Positions 19,842-27,841 of a stretch of DNA of 64,000 bases are shown piece after piece. The notes under the pieces were generated by a model that was given only the letters and a program-made list of their open reading frames with translations, was not told the origin of the DNA and did not search any database. Each line of letters opens with the position of its first letter. Positions within the stretch are counted from its first letter, which is position 1. The position numbers were made by a program, and so were the translations under genes. This DNA comes from Mailhella massiliensis (GTDB lineage Bacteria; Desulfobacterota; Desulfovibrionia; Desulfovibrionales; Desulfovibrionaceae), in contig NZ_LT706952.1 in NCBI RefSeq assembly GCF_900155525.1, positions 692,406 through 756,405 on the forward strand, written 5' to 3'.

Positions 19842-19880
19842 TTGTCAACATCGGTCGACAGTTTTTTGTCGACAAAAAAC
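19842..19880. promoter_or_regulatory. operator cluster in the divergent PLP-enzyme/ybaK promoter
   Basis: Contains TTGTCAACA (19842-19850), GGTCGACAG (19853-19861) and a perfect 20-bp palindrome GTTTTTTGTCGACAAAAAAC (19861-19880). TTGTCNACAA-like palindromes are typical targets of FadR-subfamily GntR regulators, and such a gene lies 0.8 kb away. Confidence 0.6.
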
Positions 19881-19906
19881 GATAAAATTTTTCCAGGGAA
19901 AAAATC

Positions 19907-20407
19907 ATGAAGAATCTGCTTGATGAAGCCCCCGCGCTCCGCATTCTGCACGCGGCGGGCATGGAGGCCGCGGGACTCTGCTATGAGTATCAAGAACGCG
20001 GAGGCACACGCGACGCGGCGCAGAAGCTCCGCGTGGAAGAACACCTCGTGATCAAGAGCCTCGTGTTCGACAACGGCAGGGAGGGGGAGGAGCGCAGAGC
20101 CGTCATGGCGCTCACCCACGGCGACACGCGCGTTTCCATGCACAGGCTGGAGCGCCTTTCCGGCATACGCCGCCTTCTGCCCTCCTCCCCGGAAACGGCG
20201 CTGGAGCTGACGGGGTACATGCCGGGCGGCATCTGCCCCTTCAACCTGAAGACTCCCCTGCCCGTGTTTGCGCAGCAGACGCTGCTCGAGCTACCGCTGG
20301 TGTACATCAATGCCGGGGTGCGCGGCGTGGTGGCGGCCATGCGGCCCTTTGCCCTGAGCATCGTGTCCCCGGTATGGGGAGAACTCTCCAGCGGGCAGGA
20401 CCACTGA
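19907..20407 (+). CDS. YbaK/EbsC-family aminoacyl-tRNA deacylase-like protein
   Basis: 166-residue cytoplasmic protein of the YbaK/ProX superfamily, whose members hydrolyse mischarged tRNAs (for example Cys-tRNA-Pro). Recognisable elements are the conserved lysine in HLVIKSLVFDN, the MALTHGDTRVSMHRL segment, TGYMPGGICPFNLK and VYINAGVRG. The position of each fits the family of about 155-165 residues. It is transcribed divergently from the PLP-enzyme operon and shares the palindromic operator region. Confidence 0.85.
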   Translation: MKNLLDEAPALRILHAAGMEAAGLCYEYQERGGTRDAAQKLRVEEHLVIKSLVFDNGREGEERRAVMALTHGDTRVSMHRLERLSGIRRLLPSSPETALELTGYMPGGICPFNLKTPLPVFAQQTLLELPLVYINAGVRGVVAAMRPFALSIVSPVWGELSSGQDH

Positions 20408-20412
20408 ACCTT

Positions 20413-20441
20413 TTGACAGGAAAGCGCCCATAAGCTAAAAT
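20413..20441 (+). promoter_or_regulatory. strong consensus promoter upstream of the GntR gene
   Basis: TTGACA at 20413-20418, a 17-base spacer and TAAAAT at 20436-20441, one base from the sigma70 ideal. The predicted start near 20448 leaves a leader of more than 200 bases before the regulator. Confidence 0.7.
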
Positions 20442-20447
20442 TTTCGC

Positions 20448-20675
20448 CGCCCGAGCAGCCGGCGAAAAACCTCGTCGCCCCGTTTCCGCGGGGTCTGCGC
20501 CCGGGGCCGAAGCTTCCCGCCCCTGCGGGAAAATCCCCAGGCATCACTTCACCTGCCCAGGAAGGATACTGCCTGCGCCCTTCCGCCGCCCTGCCGGGCG
20601 CGGAGCCGCACCGGGCGTATCCCGACAGGGTGGAAGCCGTGCGCCCGAGCCAGTATGCGAATCGTCGGAGGTCAT
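20448..20675 (+). ncRNA. long, hairpin-rich leader of unknown type before the GntR gene
   Basis: About 228 bases between a strong promoter and the GntR start without a credible reading frame. Several stems are visible in order: CGCCG/CGGCG, CCCCG/CGGGG, TTCCCG/CGGGAA, AGGCA/TGCCT and GCGCCC/GGGCGC. I could not match it to SRP RNA, 6S RNA, tmRNA, RNase P or a known riboswitch. It may be a regulatory leader or an independent small RNA. Confidence 0.3.
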
Positions 20676-21380
20676 GTGCAGCAGTTCAATAAAACCACCT
20701 ACAGTGAAAAAGTCGCGCATCTCATCATGCAGCGCATCCGCAGCGGCAGACTCAGGCCCGGCGACTCCATAGGCGAAGCGGCCATGGCGGACGAATGCGG
20801 CATAAGCCGCGCCCCGGTGCGCGAGGCCCTGCATCACCTCGAAGCGGAAGGGCTGCTCATGTCGCACCCCAAAAGGGGCAAGTGCGTGACCATACTCACC
20901 CCGGAAAGCATTCGTGCAAACTACGAACTGAGCGCCATACTGGAAAGCGAGGCCGCCGTGACCGCGGCAGAGAACATGCCCCCCAAGGTACAGGAAAGGC
21001 TCACCTTTCTGATGGAGCAGATGCGCGAGGCCGTCGCTTCGGGAGGCAGTTACGAAGAACATGCGGAACTCGGAACGCAGTTTCATGAAACCATACTCAG
21101 CCTTTCCGACAACGCCCTGCTCCGCTCCCTTGCCTCGCGTTTCAGCCGGGTGATCTCGAAATACCTGCTCTATCAGGAATGGCGCACCATCTACACCCCG
21201 GAAGAACTCTTCGACAGACACAACCGCATTTACGAAGCGCTCTGCGCCCGCGACCCGGAACGCATCCGCAAGGCCATCCGCGCCCATTACGCCGAATCGG
21301 TGGAAAGGCTTGCCTGCTTCTGCGATCAGAAAACTCCCTCGCGCCGCAGAAAGGGCGACGCGCACTTCCCCACCGAATAG
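20676..21380 (+). CDS. GntR-family transcriptional regulator, FadR/FCD subfamily
   Basis: About 234 residues. The N-terminal winged helix carries LRPGDSIGEAAMADECGISRAPVREALHHLEAEGLL, the standard GntR DNA-binding signature. The C-terminal all-helical FCD domain has metal/ligand-site residues in FHETILSLSDN and HNRIYEALCARDPERIRKAIRAHY. The GTG at 20676 is preferred because GGAGG lies four bases upstream; an in-frame ATG at 20655 without a ribosome site is the alternative. It likely binds the TTGTCGACA-type sites before ybaK/PLP enzyme and before osmC, responding to a carboxylic or amino acid. Confidence 0.9.
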   Translation: MQQFNKTTYSEKVAHLIMQRIRSGRLRPGDSIGEAAMADECGISRAPVREALHHLEAEGLLMSHPKRGKCVTILTPESIRANYELSAILESEAAVTAAENMPPKVQERLTFLMEQMREAVASGGSYEEHAELGTQFHETILSLSDNALLRSLASRFSRVISKYLLYQEWRTIYTPEELFDRHNRIYEALCARDPERIRKAIRAHYAESVERLACFCDQKTPSRRRKGDAHFPTE

Positions 21381-21428
21381 CGCCCTCCGCGCACGTTTTC
21401 GCCGGAACGAAGAACCGGCGCACTTCAC

Positions 21429-21456
21429 TTTGTCGACAGTAGACAGTTGACTAAAC
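21429..21456. promoter_or_regulatory. second TTGTCGACA-type operator, upstream of osmC
   Basis: TTTGTCGACAGTAGACAGTT (21429-21448) followed by GACTAAAC repeats the core of the palindrome at 19861-19880. It lies about 110 bases before the osmC start and just after the GntR gene. Confidence 0.5.
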
Positions 21457-21562
21457 ATGCGGTTGCCGGTATTGCTTGCCTTAACTACGGAAAAATCCGT
21501 GCGGCCTGCGTCCTCTGTCACATGCAACAGCTCCGGGCCATTCCGGAGAAAAGGAGTTCTCT

Positions 21563-21973
21563 ATGGCTAACATGAAGGCTAAGTATCTGGGCGATCTGCG
21601 CGTCGAATGCACCCACATCGCGAGCGGCACCACCATCATCACCGACGCCCCCGTGGACAACAACGGCAAGGGCGAAGCCTTTTCTCCCACCGACCTGTGC
21701 TCCACGGCCCTGGCCTCCTGCTGCATGACCATCATCGGCATTTACGCCAAACAGCACGACGTGGACGTGACGGGCACGGAAATCACCATCACCAAGGTGA
21801 TGAGCGCCAATCCCCGCCGCATCGGCAAGATCGAAGTCATCCTCGACATGCCCGACCGCGAATACACCGACCGCCAGAAGGCCGCCATCGAGCATTGCGC
21901 CCACAGCTGCCCCGTGCACCTGAGCCTGCACCCCGACGTGGAACAGGTGTTTGTCTTCAACTGGAAGCGCTGA
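21563..21973 (+). CDS. OsmC-family protein (thiol peroxidase type)
   Basis: 136-residue cytoplasmic OsmC/Ohr-superfamily protein, which reduces organic hydroperoxides through a cysteine pair. The N-terminal cysteine lies in STALASCCMTIIGIYAKQ and the second in HCAHSCPVHLSL, both at family positions. AAGGAG precedes the ATG. It begins the osmC-ridA pair downstream of the GntR regulator. Confidence 0.88.
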   Translation: MANMKAKYLGDLRVECTHIASGTTIITDAPVDNNGKGEAFSPTDLCSTALASCCMTIIGIYAKQHDVDVTGTEITITKVMSANPRRIGKIEVILDMPDREYTDRQKAAIEHCAHSCPVHLSLHPDVEQVFVFNWKR

Positions 21974-22042
21974 TATAAAGTCCTGACCCGCCGCAGTTTT
22001 TTGCGCCGGGCGATGCTGTAACCCCTAACGGAGCGATTCCAC

Positions 22043-22420
22043 ATGAAAAACATCGTCTTTACCGCCGATGCCCCCGCGGCCATCGGCCCCTACTCCCAGG
22101 CTGTGAAGGCCGGCAACACCGTGTATCTTTCCGGCCAGATCGGCATGAACCCCGCCACCGGCGAACTCGTTTCCGCCGATGTGAAGGAACAGACCGCCCA
22201 GGCTCTCAAGAACATGAAGGCCGTGCTTGCCGCCGCCGGCGCCACCGTCGACAACGTGGTGAAGACCACGGTGTTCCTCACCGACATGGCCGACTTCCAG
22301 GCCGTGAACGCCGTGTACGCCGAGACCTTCGCTTCCGACGCTCCCGCCCGCTCCTGCGTGGCCGTGGCCGCCCTGCCCAAGGGCGCCCGCGTGGAAGTGG
22401 AAGCCATCGCCGTCCTGTAG
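22043..22420 (+). CDS. ridA: RidA-family enamine/imine deaminase
   Basis: 125-residue cytoplasmic protein that hydrolyses 2-aminoacrylate and related imines released by PLP-dependent lyases. The whole family signature is present: the N-terminal APAAIGPYSQAVKAGNTVYLSGQIG and the C-terminal PARSCVAVAALPKGARVEVEAIA, which includes the active-site arginine. The context with a threonine-synthase-like lyase and an aspartate-dehydrogenase-like enzyme suggests protection against their imine intermediates. It ends with an intrinsic terminator. Confidence 0.96.
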   Translation: MKNIVFTADAPAAIGPYSQAVKAGNTVYLSGQIGMNPATGELVSADVKEQTAQALKNMKAVLAAAGATVDNVVKTTVFLTDMADFQAVNAVYAETFASDAPARSCVAVAALPKGARVEVEAIAVL

Positions 22421-22449
22421 CGGCAACCTTCGCCTTCCGGCGTCTTTCC

Positions 22450-22483
22450 GGGCCGCAGTCTCAACGACGGCGGCCCTTTTTCT
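22450..22483 (+). terminator. intrinsic terminator after ridA
   Basis: GGGCCGC (22450-22456) pairs with GCGGCCC (22470-22476), followed by TTTTTCTTT. Confidence 0.85.
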
Positions 22484-22569
22484 TTACCGCACCGCCGGAA
22501 ACCGACAAGGCGAAAAAAAACGGCCTTTTCCCGCCTTTTTCCCCTTCAAACGCACCCAGGAAGGCAGAC

Positions 22570-23373
22570 ATGAAAAAAACGCTCGGCATCATCGGCTGCG
22601 GAGCCATGGGCCGCCTCATCGGCCTGCATGTGCAAGACAGACTTGCACACCTTTACGACCTGGCAGGCGTCTCTTCTCGCACGGAAGCACACGCCGAAAC
22701 GCTCGGCCGGGAACTTTCCGTCCCCGCCATGCCTCTGGATACGCTCATTTCCCGCTGCGACGTTCTGGTGGAATCCGCAAGCGCCGCGGCCATGCCCTCC
22801 ATCGTCCGCGCCTGCCTTGCGGCGCAGAAGGAAGTGATATGCCTGAGCGTGGGCGGCTTTTCCCTGGATGCCGCTCTTCTCGACGAGGTTACGCGGCAAA
22901 GCTGCCTCGTGCATGTGCCCTCGGGCGCGGTGGCCGGGCTCGACGGCATACGCTCCATGCGTGAAATGGGCCTGGAAAGCCTTGCCCTGACCACGGTGAA
23001 AAGACCGGAGAGCCTGGGACTTGCCGACATTTCCGCGCTGCCCCCCGCGGGAGAAGGCTTTTCGCCCGAAGCAAGGCTGGTGTTTGAAGGCAACGCCGCC
23101 GAGGCCATCCGCCGCTTCCCCGCCAACGTCAACATCGCCGTGGCCCTGTCCCTGGCAGGAAACGGCTTTGAGAGCACCACCGTGCGCCTCATCGCCGACC
23201 CCTCCGCCCGGGGCACGCGGCACAGCATCACGGCCCGCGCCGGAAGCTGCTCTCTGGAAGTTGCGGCCGCGCCCGCGCCTCTCAGGGAAAATCCCAGAAG
23301 TTCCGCTCTCGCCATGTATTCCGTTCCCGCTCTGCTGCGGCAGCTCGCCTCGCCGCTGCGCCTTGCGGGCTGA
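22570..23373 (+). CDS. nadX: aspartate dehydrogenase-like NAD(P)-dependent oxidoreductase
   Basis: 267 residues, the size of L-aspartate dehydrogenase, which interconverts aspartate and oxaloacetate or supplies iminoaspartate. The Rossmann fold starts at once with LGIIGCGAMGRLIG; the family hallmarks VHVPSGAVAGLDGI (near residue 115) and RFPANVNIAVALSLAGNGFESTTVRLIADP (near residue 178) are present, including the catalytic-region ANVNIA stretch. AGGAAGG precedes the start. It is followed closely by a second OsmC-like gene. Symbol given by family, not proven substrate. Confidence 0.85.
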   Translation: MKKTLGIIGCGAMGRLIGLHVQDRLAHLYDLAGVSSRTEAHAETLGRELSVPAMPLDTLISRCDVLVESASAAAMPSIVRACLAAQKEVICLSVGGFSLDAALLDEVTRQSCLVHVPSGAVAGLDGIRSMREMGLESLALTTVKRPESLGLADISALPPAGEGFSPEARLVFEGNAAEAIRRFPANVNIAVALSLAGNGFESTTVRLIADPSARGTRHSITARAGSCSLEVAAAPAPLRENPRSSALAMYSVPALLRQLASPLRLAG

Positions 23374-23397
23374 TCCTCTTTCCCCCGGAGAATGCCC

Positions 23398-23820
23398 ATG
23401 TCACAGGAAATCGAAGTCCGTTTTGAACAGAAGGGCGATGTCTATACCGTGCATACCGGTTCCCCCGTGCTCGGCGACATCGTCATGGATTATTCCGGCT
23501 ATCCCGAAGACGCACGGGGAGGCAACTCCTCCATACTGCTCATTTCCGCCGCGCTGAGCTGCTTCTGCGGCAGCGTGAGGGCCGCCCTCGTGGCCCGGGG
23601 CGTGCCGTTCCGTTCCCTTCAGGCCGTGGGGAAGGGCGTGAAAACCATGAACGAACAGGGCTCCATGCGCCTCTCCTCCCTTTCCATCGAGGTTTCCGTG
23701 GATCTCGACGATGAATGGCTCCCCCAGCTCGAGCACTGTGCGAAAATCGTGAAGCGCTGCCTCATCACCGCTTCCCTGCTCGACGGCATCGCCGTGGAGC
23801 ATCACATCTGCCGGGCCTGA
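23398..23820 (+). CDS. OsmC-like protein, second copy
   Basis: 140 residues with the OsmC-type fold. The first cysteine region reads LLISAALSCFCGSVRAAL and the second is CAKIVKRCLITASLLDG, so both redox positions are kept but the surrounding sequence differs strongly from the osmC at 21563. The ATG at 23398 is chosen because GGAG lies 7 bases upstream; the ATG at 23392 is too close to it. It may be co-transcribed with the dehydrogenase 24 bases upstream. Confidence 0.8.
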   Translation: MSQEIEVRFEQKGDVYTVHTGSPVLGDIVMDYSGYPEDARGGNSSILLISAALSCFCGSVRAALVARGVPFRSLQAVGKGVKTMNEQGSMRLSSLSIEVSVDLDDEWLPQLEHCAKIVKRCLITASLLDGIAVEHHICRA

Positions 23821-23859
23821 AAGGTTCCGTCGTCCGGCGCATCATCCCTTGAAGACATG

Positions 23860-23894
23860 AAAAGACCCGTCCGCAAGGCGAACGGGTCTTTTTT
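23860..23894. terminator. bidirectional terminator, osmC-like gene / universal stress gene
   Basis: AAAAGACCCGT and ACGGGTCTTTTTT flank a short loop, with A and T tracts on both sides. Confidence 0.9.
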
Positions 23895-23965
23895 CATACG
23901 TGGCGGCACAGAAGATGCGCCGCATTCGGGCCGGACGGAACGCCGGAGAGGCGGACGCGTGCGGC

Positions 23966-24433
23966 TTAGAATTCAGGCACGCATTCCAGGCTGAGGTCGT
24001 TGGGAATGACCATGACGGGGATGCGGGTCTTGCCGATGATGCTTTCGGAAGGCTTGTTGAACAGAGAACCGAACAGGCCCTTGGTGGACATGCTGCCGAT
24101 GACGATGAGGTCGGCGCAGTACTTGTCGATGATCTTGAGCAGTTCTTCCTCGACCTTGCCTTCGGTGAGCACGATGGTGGTGTCGAGACCGGCGAAGTGC
24201 TTGTTCACATAGGCGGTAAAGGCGTCTTCATTGGCCTTGCGGCTTTCGTCGATGAGCTTTTCCACCATGCTCTTGCTGCCGGTGCGGCGCAGGATGCTTT
24301 CGTTGTCGGCAGCCACATGGACGAGGATGAGCTTGGCGTCGTTCTGACGGGTGATGTCGTTCGTGTACTGAGCCACGTCGTCGGGATTTTCAGAAAGGCT
24401 GATGCAGCAGACGATATTGGAAAAAACAGACAT
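23966..24433 (-). CDS. universal stress protein (UspA family)
   Basis: 155-residue cytoplasmic nucleotide-binding protein. The N-terminus FSNIVCCISLSENPDDVAQY and the C-terminal ATP-binding pattern GSMSTKGLFGSLFNKPSESIIGKTRIPVMVIP (G-x2-G-x9-G-S/T-like) mark the family. The ATG at 24433 has a strong AGGAGG five bases upstream, which excludes the longer open frame. It is a single gene ending at the shared terminator. Confidence 0.92.
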   Translation of the reverse strand: MSVFSNIVCCISLSENPDDVAQYTNDITRQNDAKLILVHVAADNESILRRTGSKSMVEKLIDESRKANEDAFTAYVNKHFAGLDTTIVLTEGKVEEELLKIIDKYCADLIVIGSMSTKGLFGSLFNKPSESIIGKTRIPVMVIPNDLSLECVPEF

Positions 24434-24839
24434 GGTATCCTCCTGTTTTCGTGATGACGAACATCTTTTTCTCAATTTTCCTTACTTTTCAATAAGAGTA
24501 CGAACATTGTCAAGCTGGTGTTTAAAAACACATGTTTTAAGCAGACATGCCTTCCCGGCCTGCCGGAAGCCGCCGCAGACCGCTTTCCCGGGGCAGAGAC
24601 ATCCCTCTCCCCGCCGCCGTCGTCTTCCGCGGAATCGGACCGAAACAGACGCATGGACGCTCTTTCTCAAGCAGAAGCCCCTTTTTTCCCCTCTCTCCCG
24701 GCTCCGAGCCTCGCCCGGCAGGGCACCTGCGGCATGAAAAACCGCCTTGAAGGAAGAAACTCCGCGCAAAGGGACGCGGTGTCAGCTTCGTGGAGGCGGC
24801 AATGTGAAATTACTCCGAAGCGGGTGTTTTCCTGAAAAA
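24434..24839. other. intergenic region between the stress gene and the element junction
   Basis: About 400 bases. The part next to the stress gene is AT-rich and contains a minus-strand TTGACA near 24508-24513 that may belong to its promoter, plus the near-palindrome TGTTTAAAAACACATGTTTTAA (24520-24541). The remainder is GC-rich with no supported frame. Confidence 0.4.
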
Positions 24840-25509
24840 AAGTGTGTCCTGACCTGAAAAAGCACGGCTCCGGGGCCGTATTTTCCGGCAGTTTTGCCCT
24901 CTCCCCGCCCGTTGTCGGCCCTTTTTCCGGTGCACGGAACAGGGCGGCGGGCCGGCGCTCTTCCGCGCTGCATGTCGTGCGCCGAAAAGCGCGTGCGGAT
25001 GAGGGGAAAGAACATGCCCGCTTCCTCATCCGGCCGCACGTTCCGCAGGGCTGTCCCCCGGCCACGTCACGCCGTCCGGTCATGGAAATATGGCCGATAC
25101 AGGGAAATATCTGATTCTCAAACCGGGCAAGAGTCTGCTTCCTGTACAGGTCGCGCTTGTCCATCCGTTTCCGCTCGTAATATTCCTGAGCCACCGCCTG
25201 AAAGGTGCGCGCCTGTTCCTGCTCTCTCCGTTCCGCCCCGGCCTTGTCCGCCTTCCTTTTTTCACCGGGGTCTAGGCCCTGTGCCAGAAGTTCCCGCGCC
25301 TTGTCCCTCGCCTGCCGGGCCATCTTGAGGGAGACATCAGGATATACGCCAAGGGCAAGGGACTTCTGCTTTCCGGCAAAACGATAGGAGATCCGCCAGT
25401 ACTTCCCCTCCTGAAAGTTGAGGCCTCCCCCATCGGACGCCTTACTGACCTTCTCGCCTTTCTGCGCACGCCCATGAAGGCCGCGTACTTTGGTATCCGT
25501 CAAGGCCAT
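24840..25509 (-). pseudogene. degraded P4-type tyrosine integrase
   Basis: The minus-strand frame from the ATG at 25509 begins as a normal P4-family integrase: arm-binding DUF4102 domain (MALTDTKVRGLHGRAQKGEK, DGGGLNFQEGKYWRISYRFAGKQKSLALGVYPDVSL) and the start of the core-binding domain (ARTFQAVAQEYYERKRMDKRDLYRKQTLARFENQIFPCIGHISM). About 160 residues in, the frame is lost; integrase-like fragments such as RFSAHDMQRGRAPA continue in another frame near 24960. The catalytic domain with its Arg, His and Tyr residues is absent. It lies directly after a tRNA-Pro 3' end in the same direction, the usual position of a P4-type integrase, so it marks an older, decayed element next to the present prophage. 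Confidence 0.75.
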
Positions 25510-25640
25510 GGGGCCTTTCCTGCCGTGTTGGTATCTGATGCTTCCATGCTGTTCACGGCAAAAATATACCAACAATTATGCCAACACTATGTTGGCAGGT
25601 CTATAGACATCATGGGAGGACATGAAAGAGATGATGGAGG

Positions 25641-25683
25641 TTAAAAACAAAGCCTCATAAGAAGCCATAACTTCTTATGAGGC
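25641..25683 (-). terminator. terminator of the tRNA-Pro locus
   Basis: GCCTCATAAGAAG and CTTCTTATGAGGC (25652-25664 and 25671-25683) pair perfectly. On the minus strand a TTTGTTTTTAA tract follows. Confidence 0.85.
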
Positions 25684-25700
25684 CTTATGCTTCTACAGCA

Positions 25701-25747
25701 TGGTCGGGGCGACTGGATTTGAACCAGCGACTCCCTGCTCCCAAAGC
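25701..25747 (-). other. attL: 3' fragment of tRNA-Pro(TGG)
   Basis: On the minus strand these 47 bases read as the 3' half of a tRNA: anticodon loop CTTTGGGAG (anticodon TGG), variable region, T arm with GGTTCAAATCC, acceptor strand ending CGCCCCGA and encoded CCA. Immediately 5' of the anticodon stem the tRNA sequence stops and unrelated AT-richer DNA begins at 25748. This is what integration into a tRNA 3' end leaves on the side away from the reconstituted gene. It sets the left border of the prophage; the matching intact tRNA should lie beyond the right edge of the window. Confidence 0.85.
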
Positions 25748-26074
25748 GGTCATGGTAGTAACCGAGTTACATTTAACATGTGTAAATAACTCTGTTTCTA
25801 TAATCAAGTTAAAATGGTTAAAAAAACTTTGTCGAGCACTTTTTGAGGCAAAAAATTATCCTAAATCTTATCCCGCCCCCTCAAGAGAAGCTTTCCCCCG
25901 CCCCCACAATCAGAGTTTAAATCCGGCCGAAATCGCCAAGCGGATTACCGCTGAGGGCCGTCGTCGCGGGTCCTTCCCGGCTGAGGGACAGAGCAACACA
26001 GGGCAACCCCCAGCTCTCGGTCGCTATTCATGGAATGGAACCCGTGGACAAATGGAATCCGTGGAGGTGACGGC
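25748..26074. other. left end of prophage, no gene seen
   Basis: About 330 bases between attL and the first phage gene. The first half is AT-rich (likely the phage arm with promoter or integrase arm sites); the second half leads to a GGAGG at 26062-26066 before the helicase. No supported frame. Confidence 0.45.
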
Positions 26075-27841
26075 ATGAGCATGACCTCGGAACAAATCAT
26101 GCAGGCCATGAAGGAGCTGACTTCCCTTCCGAAGGAAGAACAGGTTCGCGTGATGCGCGCGCTGACTTCCCGGCAGTCGGAAGAACTTCTTGCGCGGGTG
26201 CACCCGGAAGAAGCGGTGGTTTTCCCGACGGAATTGCCGAACCTCCGGGACGCTTCCAACTGGCCTGACGGCGACGAGATTTCCGACGGGGAAATTCTGG
26301 CCTACTTCGGCGAGTCCATGCTGGGAGACGCCAAGCTCTACGCTCGTCTCAATCGCGGCATGGTGGTCTATGTCCGGTACTGGGAAAGGTTCCTTGTATG
26401 GGCCGGGCACCACTGGGAAGATGACCACTACGGCATCGCCTTCCAGAGAATTGAGTCGGTGGTGAAGCTCTACGAGCGTGTGGCCGCGCTCAAGAGAAAC
26501 GAACTGGAAGACAAATCCCTGAGCAATGAAGAAAAGAGGATGATCGAAGGCCTGGTGAACCAACTGGATCGGCGCATCAAGCAGCTCCGCTCAAAGCAGG
26601 GTCAGGAAAACCTTCTGACCCAGATTACCAGAATTCCCTATCCGCTTGTGGTTCTCCCTGACGAGATAGACAAGAAGTATTTTTCATTGGCCTGTCCCAA
26701 CGGCGTGGTGGATCTCAAGACCGGACTGTTTCGGCCGGGTATCCCTGATGACTACATCCTCAATTACTGCGTAACGCCTTTTTCGCCTGAGCTGTTGGAA
26801 GTTTCAGACCCGTGTCCTGAGACATCCCGGTTTCTTCTAAGCTCGATGAATGAAGATGAGGAGCTGGTAGACTTCATATGGCGCATACTCGGTTATGGCC
26901 TGATTCGGGAAAGAAGTGACCATAAGTTCATCGTATTCTGGGGCGCGCATGGTCGAAACGGAAAGGACACGCTCATAAAGCTGGTGACGAAGGTCTTGGG
27001 CAAGAACCTGTCGGGCGACGTGCCCGTGGAAGTCTTCCTTCAGACCGGCCAGGCAAGAAACAGCGCGGCGCCGTCCCCGGACATTCTGGCCCTGAAGGGT
27101 ATGTGCCTGGCATGGATCAATGAGGCCGAGGACGGGCAGAAATTCGCCATGGCGCGCCTCAAAAAATTGACGGGCGGCGGCGAGATTTCCGGTCGCGGCC
27201 TCCAGGACAAGAAGGCGACTACGTTCGAGCAGACCCATCTGCCCATCATGACCACCAATGAACTGCCGCGTTCGAAGTCGGAAGACTCGGCGTTCTGGGC
27301 GCGCATGATCATCGTGAAATGGGAACTCTCCTTTGTAGACGAGCCCAAGGAAGAGTACGAGCGACCGGCGGACAAGCATCTGGACGCCAAGGTCCAGGAG
27401 GAAGCCCAAGGCGTGCTCGCCATGATGGTGCGCGGTGCCATCGATTACCTGAAAAACGGCCTCCAGATCCCCGAAAAGGTCAAGGCGTGGACCATGGAAC
27501 AGCGCGATTCCCTCGATGATCTGGCCGAATTCCTTGAGGAGTGCTGCGTCATGGAAGAAAGGCATGAGCTTCCTTCCGCGTACTCGACACGCATCAAGGC
27601 CGGCGACCTTCGGGATTGTTGGAACCTCTGGTACGCGGAGAACCGCGACAGGAAGCATATCCCCGGCGGTCGCTCGCTTAGTCTCAAGCTCGACCAGCGC
27701 GATATTCCCAGAATCCGCTCCAACGGCACGTGGCGGCTCGGACTTGAACTCAAGCCTGACTGGCGCTCACGCGTGGAAGATGAGCAGCAAAAGTACTCCT
27801 CTCGCAGAGATGCGTCCAGTTATGTCCAAAATGAGTTTTAG
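26075..27841 (+). CDS. phage SF3 helicase, P4/D5 primase-helicase family C-terminal type
   Basis: 588-residue replicative helicase of superfamily 3. Walker A is GAHGRNGKDT (about residues 289-298), the Walker B-like AWINEAED follows near 348 and motif C is LPIMTTNELP near 390. The D5_N-like region before it (LACPNGVVDLKTGLFRPG, DFIWRILGYGLI) is typical of P4-type primase-helicases, but the primase part is missing here and encoded separately downstream. The ATG at 26075 has GGAGG eight bases upstream; the longer frame from 26030 lacks one. First gene of the prophage. Confidence 0.9.
   Translation: MSMTSEQIMQAMKELTSLPKEEQVRVMRALTSRQSEELLARVHPEEAVVFPTELPNLRDASNWPDGDEISDGEILAYFGESMLGDAKLYARLNRGMVVYVRYWERFLVWAGHHWEDDHYGIAFQRIESVVKLYERVAALKRNELEDKSLSNEEKRMIEGLVNQLDRRIKQLRSKQGQENLLTQITRIPYPLVVLPDEIDKKYFSLACPNGVVDLKTGLFRPGIPDDYILNYCVTPFSPELLEVSDPCPETSRFLLSSMNEDEELVDFIWRILGYGLIRERSDHKFIVFWGAHGRNGKDTLIKLVTKVLGKNLSGDVPVEVFLQTGQARNSAAPSPDILALKGMCLAWINEAEDGQKFAMARLKKLTGGGEISGRGLQDKKATTFEQTHLPIMTTNELPRSKSEDSAFWARMIIVKWELSFVDEPKEEYERPADKHLDAKVQEEAQGVLAMMVRGAIDYLKNGLQIPEKVKAWTMEQRDSLDDLAEFLEECCVMEERHELPSAYSTRIKAGDLRDCWNLWYAENRDRKHIPGGRSLSLKLDQRDIPRIRSNGTWRLGLELKPDWRSRVEDEQQKYSSRRDASSYVQNEF

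Noticed and set aside
20530-20600. GGAAGGA stretch resembling the conserved loop of bacterial SRP RNA
   Set aside because: The flanking helix 8 sequence and the expected GGTC...GCAGCC context are absent.
25701-25747. functional tRNA-Pro gene
   Set aside because: Only the 3' half from the anticodon loop is present; the D arm and 5' acceptor strand are missing.
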